From assembly GCF_002846365.1 (NCBI RefSeq), contig NZ_PJMW01000001.1, positions 186,001 through 250,000 on the forward strand: 64,000 bases of DNA. Direction: 5' to 3'. A model generated the notes under the pieces. It searched no databases, was not told the origin of the DNA, and worked only from the letters and a program-made list of their open reading frames with translations. Both the position numbers and the translations under genes were made by a program. Below are positions 34,089 through 42,655 of this stretch, piece after piece; the first letter of the stretch is position 1; each line of letters opens with the position of its first letter. The DNA is from Nocardia fluminea (lineage in GTDB: Bacteria; Actinomycetota; Actinomycetes; Mycobacteriales; Mycobacteriaceae).

Positions 34089-34339
34089 CGACCACCGACC
34101 TCGCACTGACCGAACTGCTGACCCTGTCCGATTCGGGGCAATGGCACCGCGCCGCCTGCCGTGGTGACCCCAACCACGAGGCGTGGTTTCCCTACCCGTC
34201 GCAGGACTTCGACTACGCCCGCGAGATCTGCGCCGGGTGCCCGTTGCTCGCGGGGTGCGCCGAGTACGCCGCGCAGACGGGGCAGTCAGGCGTGTGGGGT
34301 GGTCGCGAATACGATCGCGGCCGCGTGATTCGCGCCTGA
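34085..34339 (+). CDS. WhiB-family iron-sulfur regulator
   Basis: An 84-residue protein from GTG 34085, overlapping the HNH stop by four bases. The four cluster ligands are C25, C49, C52 and C58 (WHRAACRGDPN, then EICAGCPLLAGC), followed by the GVWGG turn and a basic tail (REYDRGRVIRA) for DNA. WhiB-like proteins carry a redox- and NO-sensitive [4Fe-4S] cluster and bind the principal sigma factor. I cannot assign it to a numbered subclass. A strong hairpin terminator follows directly. Confidence 0.93.
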   Translation: MTTTDLALTELLTLSDSGQWHRAACRGDPNHEAWFPYPSQDFDYAREICAGCPLLAGCAEYAAQTGQSGVWGGREYDRGRVIRA

Positions 34340-34346
34340 CCGATTC

Positions 34347-34376
34347 GAGCCGGGTGCCCGCTGGGGCACCCGGCTC
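34347..34376 (+). terminator. 13-bp perfect hairpin after the WhiB gene
   Basis: GAGCCGGGTGCCC at 34347-34359 and GGGCACCCGGCTC at 34364-34376 form a perfect 13-base stem with a GCTG loop, eight bases after the WhiB stop. There is no T-run, as is common for actinobacterial hairpin terminators. Confidence 0.9.
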
Positions 34377-34514
34377 GCCGCGTTCGGCACACACCGCATG
34401 CTCGCACGGACCGCATCGACTGGGACGAGCACTCGCACGCGGGCTGTGACCTGCGACGATGCGCACCGGTATGCGCTGTGCTGCGGTTGCGCGCGGTGTC
34501 CTTAAACTTGCCGC

Positions 34515-36182
34515 GTGGGTACGCATCGCAACGGGACCAGTTCTCGAAGTATCAGCAAGGGTCCGGTGATCGCGGCATCGGCACTCGTCCTGGTGATCGT
34601 CGCCGTCTTCGCGTGGTTCCAGCTCAGTGATCGCGCCGCGACCACCGATGTCGCGGCCGCCGCCGAATGCGTCGAGGGGGATGCGCAGCTCGACGTCACC
34701 GTCGATCCGGCGATCGCGGGCCCCGTGCGCGCCGCGGCAGACCGGTTCAACGCGACCAAGCCGCGGGTACGTGACCACTGCGCCCAGGTGAAGGTGTCGG
34801 CACGCCCGACGAGCGCACTCGTGGCCGGCCTCGCCGACGCCACGAAGTGGGATCCGGGCCTCGGTCCGCAACCGGGTCTGTGGATTGCCGATTCGAGCCG
34901 GTCGATCGAGCTGGTCCGGGTGCCCGGTCTGATCGAGGGCACCCCCGCCTCGATCGCCACCAGCCCGATCGTGCTGGCCGTGCCCGATGCCCTGCGCCGC
35001 GCGCTCGAGCAGCACCAGATCGCCTGGGCCGACCTGCCACGACTGCAGCAGGGCTCCCTCGACGAGGTCGGCCTGGCGGGCTGGGGTGGGTTGCGCATGG
35101 CGCTGCCCGCCGGTGATGCCACGACCGCCGCCGCGGCGTCCATCGGCGCCGCGATCTCGGGGACCGAACCGTTGACCGAGCAGGCCGCCGGGTCGGGTCA
35201 GGTCGTCGCCGCGATCTCCGGGCTCGCCGCGGACGCGCAGACACCCGCCGATCTGATGACCGCCATGTCGGGGATCAGCGCGGATCCCGCCGATGACGAC
35301 GTGCACGCGGTCGCCGCGACGCAGCAGCAGCTCGGCACCGGCGGACTCACCGCGTTCCGGCCGGTCGGCAGCGCGCCGCTGGCCGACTATCCCGCGGCGC
35401 TGCTGTCGGGTCCGTGGGTCGACAAGACCCAGAACCTGATCGCGTCACGGTTCATCGACTTCCTGCGCGCACCGGAGCAGGCGGGTGCTCTCGCCACGGA
35501 AGGCTTCGGGCCCGCCATCGGTTCGGCACCCGCGAATCCGCCGCGCGCGGCGCTGGAGAAGGTGCGGTCGACGCTGGCCAACCCGGTCCTCGGGGTGAAC
35601 GCGACGGTGCTGCTCGACGTGTCGTCGTCGATGAGCACCGCCGAGGGCTCGACCACCCGCCTGTCGAACGCGATCGCCGCGGTCGCTTCGACCCTGCAAG
35701 TGATGCCGCCCGACTTCGGGCTCGGCCTGTGGACCTTCGGCAAGAACCTCGACGGCACCACCCCGTACAAGGTGCAGGCGGCCACCGAACTGCTCACCGA
35801 TGCCCAGCGCAACACGGTCGGGTCGGCGGTCACCGCGGTGAAGCCGAGCCAGCTCGCCGCGGATCAGGCGTACCCGAGCCTGCTCGCCGCCTACCGCGCG
35901 GCGGTGGCCGCGTACTCCCCCGGTCGCACGAATTCGATTCTGCTGATCACCGACGGGCCCGACGACGATTCGACGCTGACGGGCACCGCACTGGTCGAGG
36001 AGATCACCGCGGCGACCAAGTCCGGCAAGCCCATTCGTATCGACGTCGTCGTGGTGGGCGGCGAGGGCACCCAGACCCTGCGGGCCCTCGCCGACCAGAC
36101 CGGCGGCACCTACACCCGCATGCCTGCGAGCAACGACCTGGGCTTCGGCACCGCGGTCGTCAAGGCGCTGACCACGCCGTAG
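34515..36182 (+). CDS. Membrane-anchored substrate-binding and vWA-domain protein
   Basis: A 555-residue protein from GTG 34515. One membrane helix at residues 17-37 (GPVIAASALVLVIVAVFAWF) anchors it with the bulk outside. Residues about 55-345 resemble a solute-binding-protein fold (LDVTVDPAIAGPVRAAADRF), and residues about 362-550 are a von Willebrand A domain. The metal-binding MIDAS is intact: DVSSSMS (first Asp near 368), a later Thr, and ITDGPDDD. Such fusions are frequent in Actinobacteria; they are thought to bind cell-wall or extracellular ligands, but no function is established. It stands alone, convergent with the Vgb-like gene. Confidence 0.87.
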   Translation: MGTHRNGTSSRSISKGPVIAASALVLVIVAVFAWFQLSDRAATTDVAAAAECVEGDAQLDVTVDPAIAGPVRAAADRFNATKPRVRDHCAQVKVSARPTSALVAGLADATKWDPGLGPQPGLWIADSSRSIELVRVPGLIEGTPASIATSPIVLAVPDALRRALEQHQIAWADLPRLQQGSLDEVGLAGWGGLRMALPAGDATTAAAASIGAAISGTEPLTEQAAGSGQVVAAISGLAADAQTPADLMTAMSGISADPADDDVHAVAATQQQLGTGGLTAFRPVGSAPLADYPAALLSGPWVDKTQNLIASRFIDFLRAPEQAGALATEGFGPAIGSAPANPPRAALEKVRSTLANPVLGVNATVLLDVSSSMSTAEGSTTRLSNAIAAVASTLQVMPPDFGLGLWTFGKNLDGTTPYKVQAATELLTDAQRNTVGSAVTAVKPSQLAADQAYPSLLAAYRAAVAAYSPGRTNSILLITDGPDDDSTLTGTALVEEITAATKSGKPIRIDVVVVGGEGTQTLRALADQTGGTYTRMPASNDLGFGTAVVKALTTP

Positions 36183-36204
36183 CACCGCACAGACACCGCT
36201 ACGG
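36177..36204. terminator. Hairpin overlapping both convergent stop codons
   Basis: CCGTAGC at 36177-36183 pairs with GCTACGG at 36198-36204. The left arm contains the TAG of the vWA gene and the right arm contains the TAG of the Vgb-like gene on the other strand. The 14-base loop is longish, but a shared bidirectional terminator is the simplest reading. Confidence 0.55.
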
Positions 36205-37044
36205 AGAAACCCGCACCAGCGCACCGGATTCCATCGCCACCCAGAGATCTCCCGCGGGGTCGACGGTGAGTCCGTGCGGTTCGGCGCCGGGAAGATCCAG
36301 GTGAGTGATCGTGCCGTCGGTGGTGATCCGCCCGAGCCGGCAGCTCGCCCACTCGGTGAACCACAGGGCGTCGTCGGGACCTGCCACGATCGCGTGCGGG
36401 CGCGCGTCGGGCGCGGGAAGCGCGAATTCGGTGACCGTTCCCCCGAGGTCGATGCGCCCGATCGCACCCGCGCCGATTTCGGTGAACCACAGGGCGTTGT
36501 CGGGGCCCGCGGTGATGCCGACCGGCGCGGCCGAAGCCGTGGGCAGCGGGTACACGCGCAGCGCGAGGTCGGTGTCGACGCGGGCGATCGCGTTGCCCTG
36601 GTTGACCGTGAGCCACAGCGCCCCATCGGGTCCCGGGGTGATCATCGAGGGCATCCCGTCGACCTCGACACGGGTGAGGTCGCCGTCCTTCCCGAGTCGC
36701 GCGACCCGGCCCGCCCGCAGTTCGGTGAACCAGAGCGCACCGTCCGAGCCGGCGCACGCACCGTAGGGGCCTTCCATGGGCATGCTCGTCACCGCCCCGT
36801 CGACGGTGATCCGCCCGAGCCGGCCGCCCTGGAACTCGGTGAACCACAGGGCATCATCGGAACCGGCGACGATCACCGTCGGTTGCCCGTCGGACTGCTC
36901 GAGGGGATAGGACCGCACGAGCCCCTCCGCCAGTCGTCCGATCACGCCCTGCGCCACCAGCGTGAACCACAACGCCCCATCGGGTCCGGCCGTGACCCCG
37001 TACGGTGCGCCTGGCACGTCGATCACTTGCACGATCTCAGCCAA
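36199..37044 (-). CDS. Virginiamycin B lyase-like beta-propeller (Vgb family)
   Basis: A 281-residue cytosolic propeller of about seven blades, each with the unit GPDGALWFTE-x-x-x-G-x-(I/L)-(G/A)R: GVTAGPDGALWFT, VIVAGSDDALWFTEFQGGRL, IVAGPDDALWFTEWASCRLG, and so on. Vgb linearises streptogramin B antibiotics by breaking the Thr ester bond, using a His/Glu/His set in adjacent blades. Candidate residues (H in PHAIVAG, E in WFTEW, H in PHGLTVD) are present, but many non-lyase propellers share them. It lies 1.7 kb downstream of a peptide synthetase, so a self-resistance role is conceivable; a housekeeping propeller is as likely. Confidence 0.75.
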   Translation of the reverse strand: MAEIVQVIDVPGAPYGVTAGPDGALWFTLVAQGVIGRLAEGLVRSYPLEQSDGQPTVIVAGSDDALWFTEFQGGRLGRITVDGAVTSMPMEGPYGACAGSDGALWFTELRAGRVARLGKDGDLTRVEVDGMPSMITPGPDGALWLTVNQGNAIARVDTDLALRVYPLPTASAAPVGITAGPDNALWFTEIGAGAIGRIDLGGTVTEFALPAPDARPHAIVAGPDDALWFTEWASCRLGRITTDGTITHLDLPGAEPHGLTVDPAGDLWVAMESGALVRVSP

Positions 37045-37268
37045 AGTCCTCGATTCCCTTCTGTGTTCCGCGGAAGCGACGGCGCAGTGCCCGGTTCGCT
37101 TGCATGCCCGACTCCAGTGCGCGCGGTTCTGCCTGCGTCAGTTCGATTGCCGCGCCGACGTGTTCGCGGGGCCGGATCGAGGCCGAGAGCACAGTCTGGT
37201 CCGCGTAGGACTTCGCTGCTCCGCGCGGGGATAGTTGAGTGGTCAAACAGAACTCCAATCGCAACTCA

Positions 37269-37286
37269 TGTAGCTTTAACACTACA
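37269..37286. promoter_or_regulatory. Short inverted repeat TGTAG-N8-CTACA before a TetR gene
   Basis: TGTAG at 37269-37273 and CTACA at 37282-37286 stand 33 bases before the TetR start in the 275-base gap shared with the divergent Vgb-like gene. AT-rich sequence around it (TAGCTTTAACACTACAAAG) suggests promoter and operator. The rest of the gap shows no gene I can support. Confidence 0.45.
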
Positions 37287-37319
37287 AAGGCGTGACAACT
37301 AACGCAACAGGAGTTGTTT

Positions 37320-37910
37320 TTGGAACCGCAACGACGCCCCGGCGGACGCAGCGCCCGAGTCAGAGAAGCCGTTCTCGACGCGACGACGGACGAACTCGCC
37401 GAACGGGGCTACCAGGGCCTGAGCATGGATGCCGTCGCGCAGCGAGCCGGGGTCCACAAGACCACCGTCTATCGGCGCTGGCGCGCCCCCGAGGGGCTGG
37501 TCGCCGACGCGCTCGAGCGGGCCTCGGAACAACCGTGGCCGATCCCCGACACGGGCACCCTCACCGGGGACCTCCGTGGCCTGACCGAGTTGCTCCGACT
37601 GGGCTTCACCGATCCTGAATCCGGTTCGGTGGCAACAGCTTTCATCGCCGCGGGCATGCAGCATCCCGAGGCGGCCGAGGCGCTGCGCGGCTTCTACGCG
37701 GCCCGGCACGGCGAGGCGGCGGTCATCGTGACGCGGGCGATCGTTCGCGGTGAGGTGGACCCGCTGGTCGACGCCACCGAGATCATCCGGCTCGCGGTCG
37801 CACCGCTGTTCCACCGGCTGTTCATCACCCACGAACCGGTCACCGCCGAGCAGGCGCGCCGAGCAGCCGACGTGGCGGCCGCTCTGGCGAGAACAACGAT
37901 CGGCACCTGA
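37320..37910 (+). CDS. TetR-family regulator near the NRPS locus
   Basis: A 196-residue protein started at TTG 37320, because the CAGGAG at 37307-37312 is seven bases upstream, whereas the TTG at 37314 would be too close. The head reads VREAVLDATTDELAERGYQG, LSMDAVAQRAGVHKTTVYRR and WRAPEGLVADALERA. It is divergent from the Vgb-like gene and convergent with the FkbM methyltransferase. Either could be a target. The C-terminal domain is of the common TetR_C_33-like kind and gives no ligand clue. Confidence 0.88.
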   Translation: MEPQRRPGGRSARVREAVLDATTDELAERGYQGLSMDAVAQRAGVHKTTVYRRWRAPEGLVADALERASEQPWPIPDTGTLTGDLRGLTELLRLGFTDPESGSVATAFIAAGMQHPEAAEALRGFYAARHGEAAVIVTRAIVRGEVDPLVDATEIIRLAVAPLFHRLFITHEPVTAEQARRAADVAAALARTTIGT

Positions 37911-37941
37911 CGCAGCTCGCGAGGGGGCAAGACCGGGGTGT

Positions 37942-38715
37942 TCAGGCCCGCACGGCGTAGACCTCGTGCAGTTCGGTGCCCGACAACGACGGATCCTGCC
38001 GGGTGCGCGGAGTGAGACCGTGACAGCGCAGGACCTCGCAGAACTCGGCGAGGCGGCCGTCGCGGTCGTGTACCTCGGCCACGACGGCGCGAATCCTGGG
38101 CCAGTCGGAATCGGTGATACCGAGCAGCACATCGAACTCGGCACGCTCGACATCGATCTTCAGCACGCCGATCTCGGCAGCGGGATCGTGGTGTGCCAGG
38201 ATCGCCGACACCGTCGTGACCTCGACATCGATCTGTTCGCCGTCGTGCAGGCCGTGGGTGATCAAGGTGATCGCGTCGTCGGGCAGGCCACTGTTGCGCA
38301 AGAAGGTCTTCGTCGCGTCGTCATCGGCATCGCGGTCGGCGTACAAGCTCGAGTTCGCGGTCGCCCGTGGGTACCAGGTGAACGGCAACACCCCGGGTGC
38401 GGCGCCCACCGCGACCTCCAGCGCGACACCGCTGGGCACATGCGCGGACATGTTGCGGTGCAGGCACTGGTAAATGGCGGGAGCGGGTTCGGCGGCGATC
38501 ACCCGGACCCCGGGGCGCGTCTCGGCGAACATCATCGCGCTGAGTCCGATATTGGCACCGATGTCGACCGCGAGGTCACCGGGACGCAGGGTGGCGGCCG
38601 CTCGACGGTAGTACCCGTCGGCGATCATCTCGTTCCAGAGCATGCGCGCTTCGGCCGGGCTGGTGCAGGTGACGGTGCGGCCGTCGTCGAGGCGAAGTTG
38701 CTGCTGTGTCGTCAT
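37942..38715 (-). CDS. FkbM-family SAM methyltransferase coupled to the NRPS
   Basis: A 257-residue Rossmann methyltransferase from ATG 38715. Motif I is [18 protein letters not shown], with the acidic ribose-binding residue in [37 protein letters not shown] is the FkbM signature. FkbM-type enzymes O-methylate hydroxyls of polyketides, peptides or sugars using S-adenosylmethionine. The ATG overlaps the NRPS stop codon (ATGA), so the protein is made from the same message right after the synthetase and most likely decorates its product, for example a Thr or hydroxy-acyl hydroxyl. The NRPS itself has no methyltransferase domain. Confidence 0.9.
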   Translation of the reverse strand: MTTQQQLRLDDGRTVTCTSPAEARMLWNEMIADGYYRRAAATLRPGDLAVDIGANIGLSAMMFAETRPGVRVIAAEPAPAIYQCLHRNMSAHVPSGVALEVAVGAAPGVLPFTWYPRATANSSLYADRDADDDATKTFLRNSGLPDDAITLITHGLHDGEQIDVEVTTVSAILAHHDPAAEIGVLKIDVERAEFDVLLGITDSDWPRIRAVVAEVHDRDGRLAEFCEVLRCHGLTPRTRQDPSLSGTELHEVYAVRA

Positions 38716-41700
38716 CGGTGCATGAATCCTTCGAGGATCGGGCCGATCACGGCCAGCGCGGACGGGTGGGTCAGTTCGAGATGGCGAGCGTCGAGAACAG
38801 TGTTGTGGATACGGCCGGTGACGTGCGGTTGCCACGTCTGCGCGACAGCCTCGGTGTCGTCACGGTCTCTGCCCGCGGTGAAGAAGATCAGGTCGCCGTC
38901 GAAGGTGCGCGGGTGGTAGGCGCCTGCGAGTTCGCCCGCGGTGGAGAAGCTCGCCATCACCCGGTCGACCTGGTCGGCGCGGAACAGACCGGTGCCGGTG
39001 ATCTGGTCGCGCACCACCTGCCAAGCCTGTTCGGTGGTTGCCGCGGTGACGGTGTCGCCGAGGTCGAACAGTTCCCGCCAGCCGCCGAGCAGATCGGCCA
39101 TCAGCTCCCCCGGCGCGGATGCGGTGTCGGGCGTGATCGGTGGCGCGCCGACCGCGCTGTCCATCATGGCCAGCAGCGCGACCTGTTCGTCCTGTTCCTG
39201 CAGCCGCGTCGCCACCGCGTGGGCGATCTCGCCGCCCAGCGACCAGCCGAGCAGGTGGTACGGCCCGCTGGCCTGGGTCCGGCGGATCTCGTCGACGTAG
39301 CGGTGCGCGAGCTCATCGATCGACGTGGCCGGGGGCTCGGCGGCGACGACGTGCGGGTCCTGCAGGCCGAACACCGGGCGATCGCCACGCAGATGTCCGA
39401 CGAGTCCGCCGTAGAACCACGCCAGCCCACCCGCCGGATGGATCGCGAACAGCGGGGTGGCATCGCCCGCGGGCCGCAAGGGCAGCAGCACCTGCATGCC
39501 CGACCCGCCCTCGGCCTCGTCGACCCTGCGGGCCAGCGCTCGCGGTGTCGCGTCGTCGAACATCCACGGCAGTTCGAGTCGCACACCGCGACCCTGGAGT
39601 TCGGCCACCGCCATCGTCGCGAGCAGTGAGTTGCCGCCCAGGTCGAAGAAGCCGGCGTCGGCGCCGACCCTGGCCACGTCCAAGGTGCGTGCGAAGACCT
39701 CGGCGATGGCGATCTCGGACGGTGTTCGCGGCGCGTCGTATTCGTCCTCGGCCCTGTCGAAGTCGGGTGCGGGCAGGGCGTTTCGGTCGAGCTTGCCGTT
39801 GACGGTCACGGGCAACGCCGCGAGCACCACGATCGCCGAGGGCACCATGTAGCCGGTGAGCAGTTCGGCGGCGGTGTCACGCACCCGCGCCGGGTCGAGT
39901 TCCGCACCGTCGGTGGGCACGACGTAACCGATCAGCTGATCGACGTCCTTCGCGTGGCGATGCACCGCGGCGGCCGCCTGGGCGACACCGGGATGACGCA
40001 GCAGCGCCGATTCCACCTCACCCAATTCGATACGGAAACCGCGCAATTGGATCTGCGCGTCCGCACGCCCGAGGTAGTCCAGCTCCAGTCCGTGCCCGCC
40101 GCGACGCCATCGGCCGACATCACCGGTCCGGTACAGGCGGCTACTGGGTGTGCCGAACGGATCCGCCACGAACCGGCCCGACGTGAGCGCGCCCGCTCCG
40201 TGGTAGCCGCGCGAGAGCTGCCCGCCGCCGACGTAGAGGTCACCGGCGACGCCGACCGGCACCGGACGCAACCGCTCGTCGAGCACGTACACCGTCAGGC
40301 CGGGCAGGGCGCGACCGATCCCGCCGCTGCCCGCCTGGTCGACCTCGGCGTAGCTGACGTGCACGGTCGTCTCGGTGATGCCGTACATGTTGACCAGGGT
40401 CGGCGTGCCCGCGGGGTGGGCGAGGAACCAGCCGGTCAGCCGGGACGGGTCGAGCGCTTCGCCGCCGAACACGATGTAGCGCAGGGCGAGCTCGGCGCCG
40501 CCCGCGCCCCGGTAGCGGCGCTCCGCGTCGACGAATCCGTAGAACGCCGACGGTGTTTGGCTGAGCACGGTGACCTGTTCGCGCGCCACGAGTTCGACGA
40601 AGGCGTCGGGCGTACGCGTGGTGTCGTAGTCGACGATCACCAGGCGACCGCCCGAGAGCAGGGCGCCCCACATCTCCCAGACCGCGAAGTCGAACGCCGA
40701 GGAATGGAACAGCGTCCAGACGTCGTCGGGCCCGACGTCGAACTTCTGCGCGGTGTGGGTGAGCAGGGTGACCACATCGCGGTGGGTGACCGCGACCCCC
40801 TTCGGCCGGCCGGTGGAGCCCGAGGTGTAGATCATGTAGGCGAGGTTGTCCGGTCGCGTGGCGCTCGGCTGCGCGCTGCCGGCGACGTTCTCGTCATCCA
40901 GAAGGATGATCGGCCCGGCGAATTCGGGTGTCGCCGCGGCCGTCGCCGCGGTGGTCAGCATCGCGACGGGCCGGGCATCGTCGAGCACGAAGCGAAGCCG
41001 CTCGGCCGGGTAGGCCACGTCCAGGGGCAGATAACCCGCACCCGACATCACCACTGCCAGCAGTCCGACCGCCAACTCGGCGGAGCGCGGCAACGCGACG
41101 GCCACCAGCGTTTCCGGGCCGGCACCGGAGGCGATCAGCCGGGCGGCGACAGACTTCGCGCGCCGATCGAGTTCGGCGTAGGTCAGGACCGTCGTCCCAT
41201 CGGTCACGGCGACCGCATCCGGGGCCGTTGCCACGCGCCGTGCGAACAATCCACCGATCGTTTCCTCGGGAACCTGCGCGCCCGCCACGCCTGCCGCGTC
41301 GAGAATTTCGTGGCGTCCGCGCGGATCCATGAACTCGATGTCGCCGATGACAACCCGCGGATTCGCGGTTACCGCCTCCAGTATCCGCAGATACCAGTGT
41401 GCGAACCGCTCCATCGACTCTTCGACGAAAAGGTCGGTGGCGTAGGTCAACCGGCCGAGGGTGCCCAGCGGTTCGCCGTCGGCGCCGAACCGCTCGACCA
41501 GCTTCACGTTGAGATCCGACTGCGCCTGTTCTACCAAGTCCTCGACCGGTTTCACCGAGATCCCCGGCAGTTCGAGCACCACCTGATCGAGATTCTGGTA
41601 GTCGATCGTCACCTGGTACAGCGGCAGGTGGGCGGTCGAACGCGGCGGGTTGAGCGCCTCGACGACCTGCTCGAAGGAAACCTCCGCGTGCGCGAGGGCC

Positions 41701-42655
41701 GCCAGGTCGGCGGCACGGACGTCGGCCAGCAGCGCGTCGAACGGCCGATCGGCAGCGACCTGCGTGCGCAGGACGACGGTGTTGACGAACATGCCGATCA
41801 GGTCGTCGAGTTCCCGTTCCCCGCGTCCGGACACCGGGGTACCGACCGCGACGTCGCGGGTGTTCGCCAGCCGTGCGAGCAGGACGGCCAGCGCGGCGTG
41901 GGCCACCATGAACGGCGTCGCGCCCTCGGCCCGCGCGACCGCGGCGATCCGCTCCTGCAGCGATGCTTCGATGTCGAAGTCGATGGTCCGGCCGCGCATC
42001 GACGCGACCGGCGGCCGCGGCATATCCGTCGGCAGTTCGAGGAGTTCGGGTAGTCCGGTGAGCGTGTCGCGCCAGTAGTCCAGCTGACGGGACAGCAGCG
42101 ACTCCGGATCGTGCTCGTCGCCGAGCAGATCGTGTTGCCACAGCGCGTAGTCCGGGTACTGGACCGTGAGTGGGGGCCACGCGGGGGCACTCGCGGTGAT
42201 CACCGCGTGATAGGCGGCCGCGACGTCACGGGCCAGCGGGATCATCGAGAGCCCGTCCGCGCAGATGTGGTGCACGGCGATCACCAGCACGTGATCGTCG
42301 GTGCCGAGATCGAACAGTTCCGCCCGCACCGGCGGTGCTTCGGTGACCTGGAAGCTCTTGGACAGCACCGCTGCGGCGGCCTTGGGCAATACCGATTCCT
42401 CGATGGCGACCGGGATCAGGTCGGGCACGACCTCGTCGGCGGCAACGATCACCTGCCACGGAATACCGTCGACCACCGGGAATTTCGTGCGCAACGATTC
42501 GTGCCGGCCGATCACCATCGCGCAGGCTGAACGGAGCGCGGAGATATTCAGCTCGCCGGTCAGCCGGATCACCAGCGGCACGTTGTAGGCGCCGACCGAG
42601 GATTCGAGCTGATTGAGGAACCACATCCGCTGCTGGGCGGGCGAGAGCGGCACCG
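38712..42655 (-). other. NRPS module 7: C-A-T-TE
   Basis: Residues about 6848-8160. C motif HHICADG. A domain motifs [37 protein letters not shown]; pocket code D-F-W-S-V-G-M-V-H-K, one step from the known Thr code DFWNVGMVHK, so Thr is predicted. T serine S7856 in DLGGNSLLA. The thioesterase ([25 protein letters not shown] with S7985; late His in [10 protein letters not shown]) releases the chain by hydrolysis or cyclisation and resembles the EntF thioesterase. Confidence 0.88.

Noticed and set aside
37037..37282. Frame of 81 codons upstream of the Vgb-like gene
   Set aside because: It covers the likely divergent promoter and has no ribosome site or family features.
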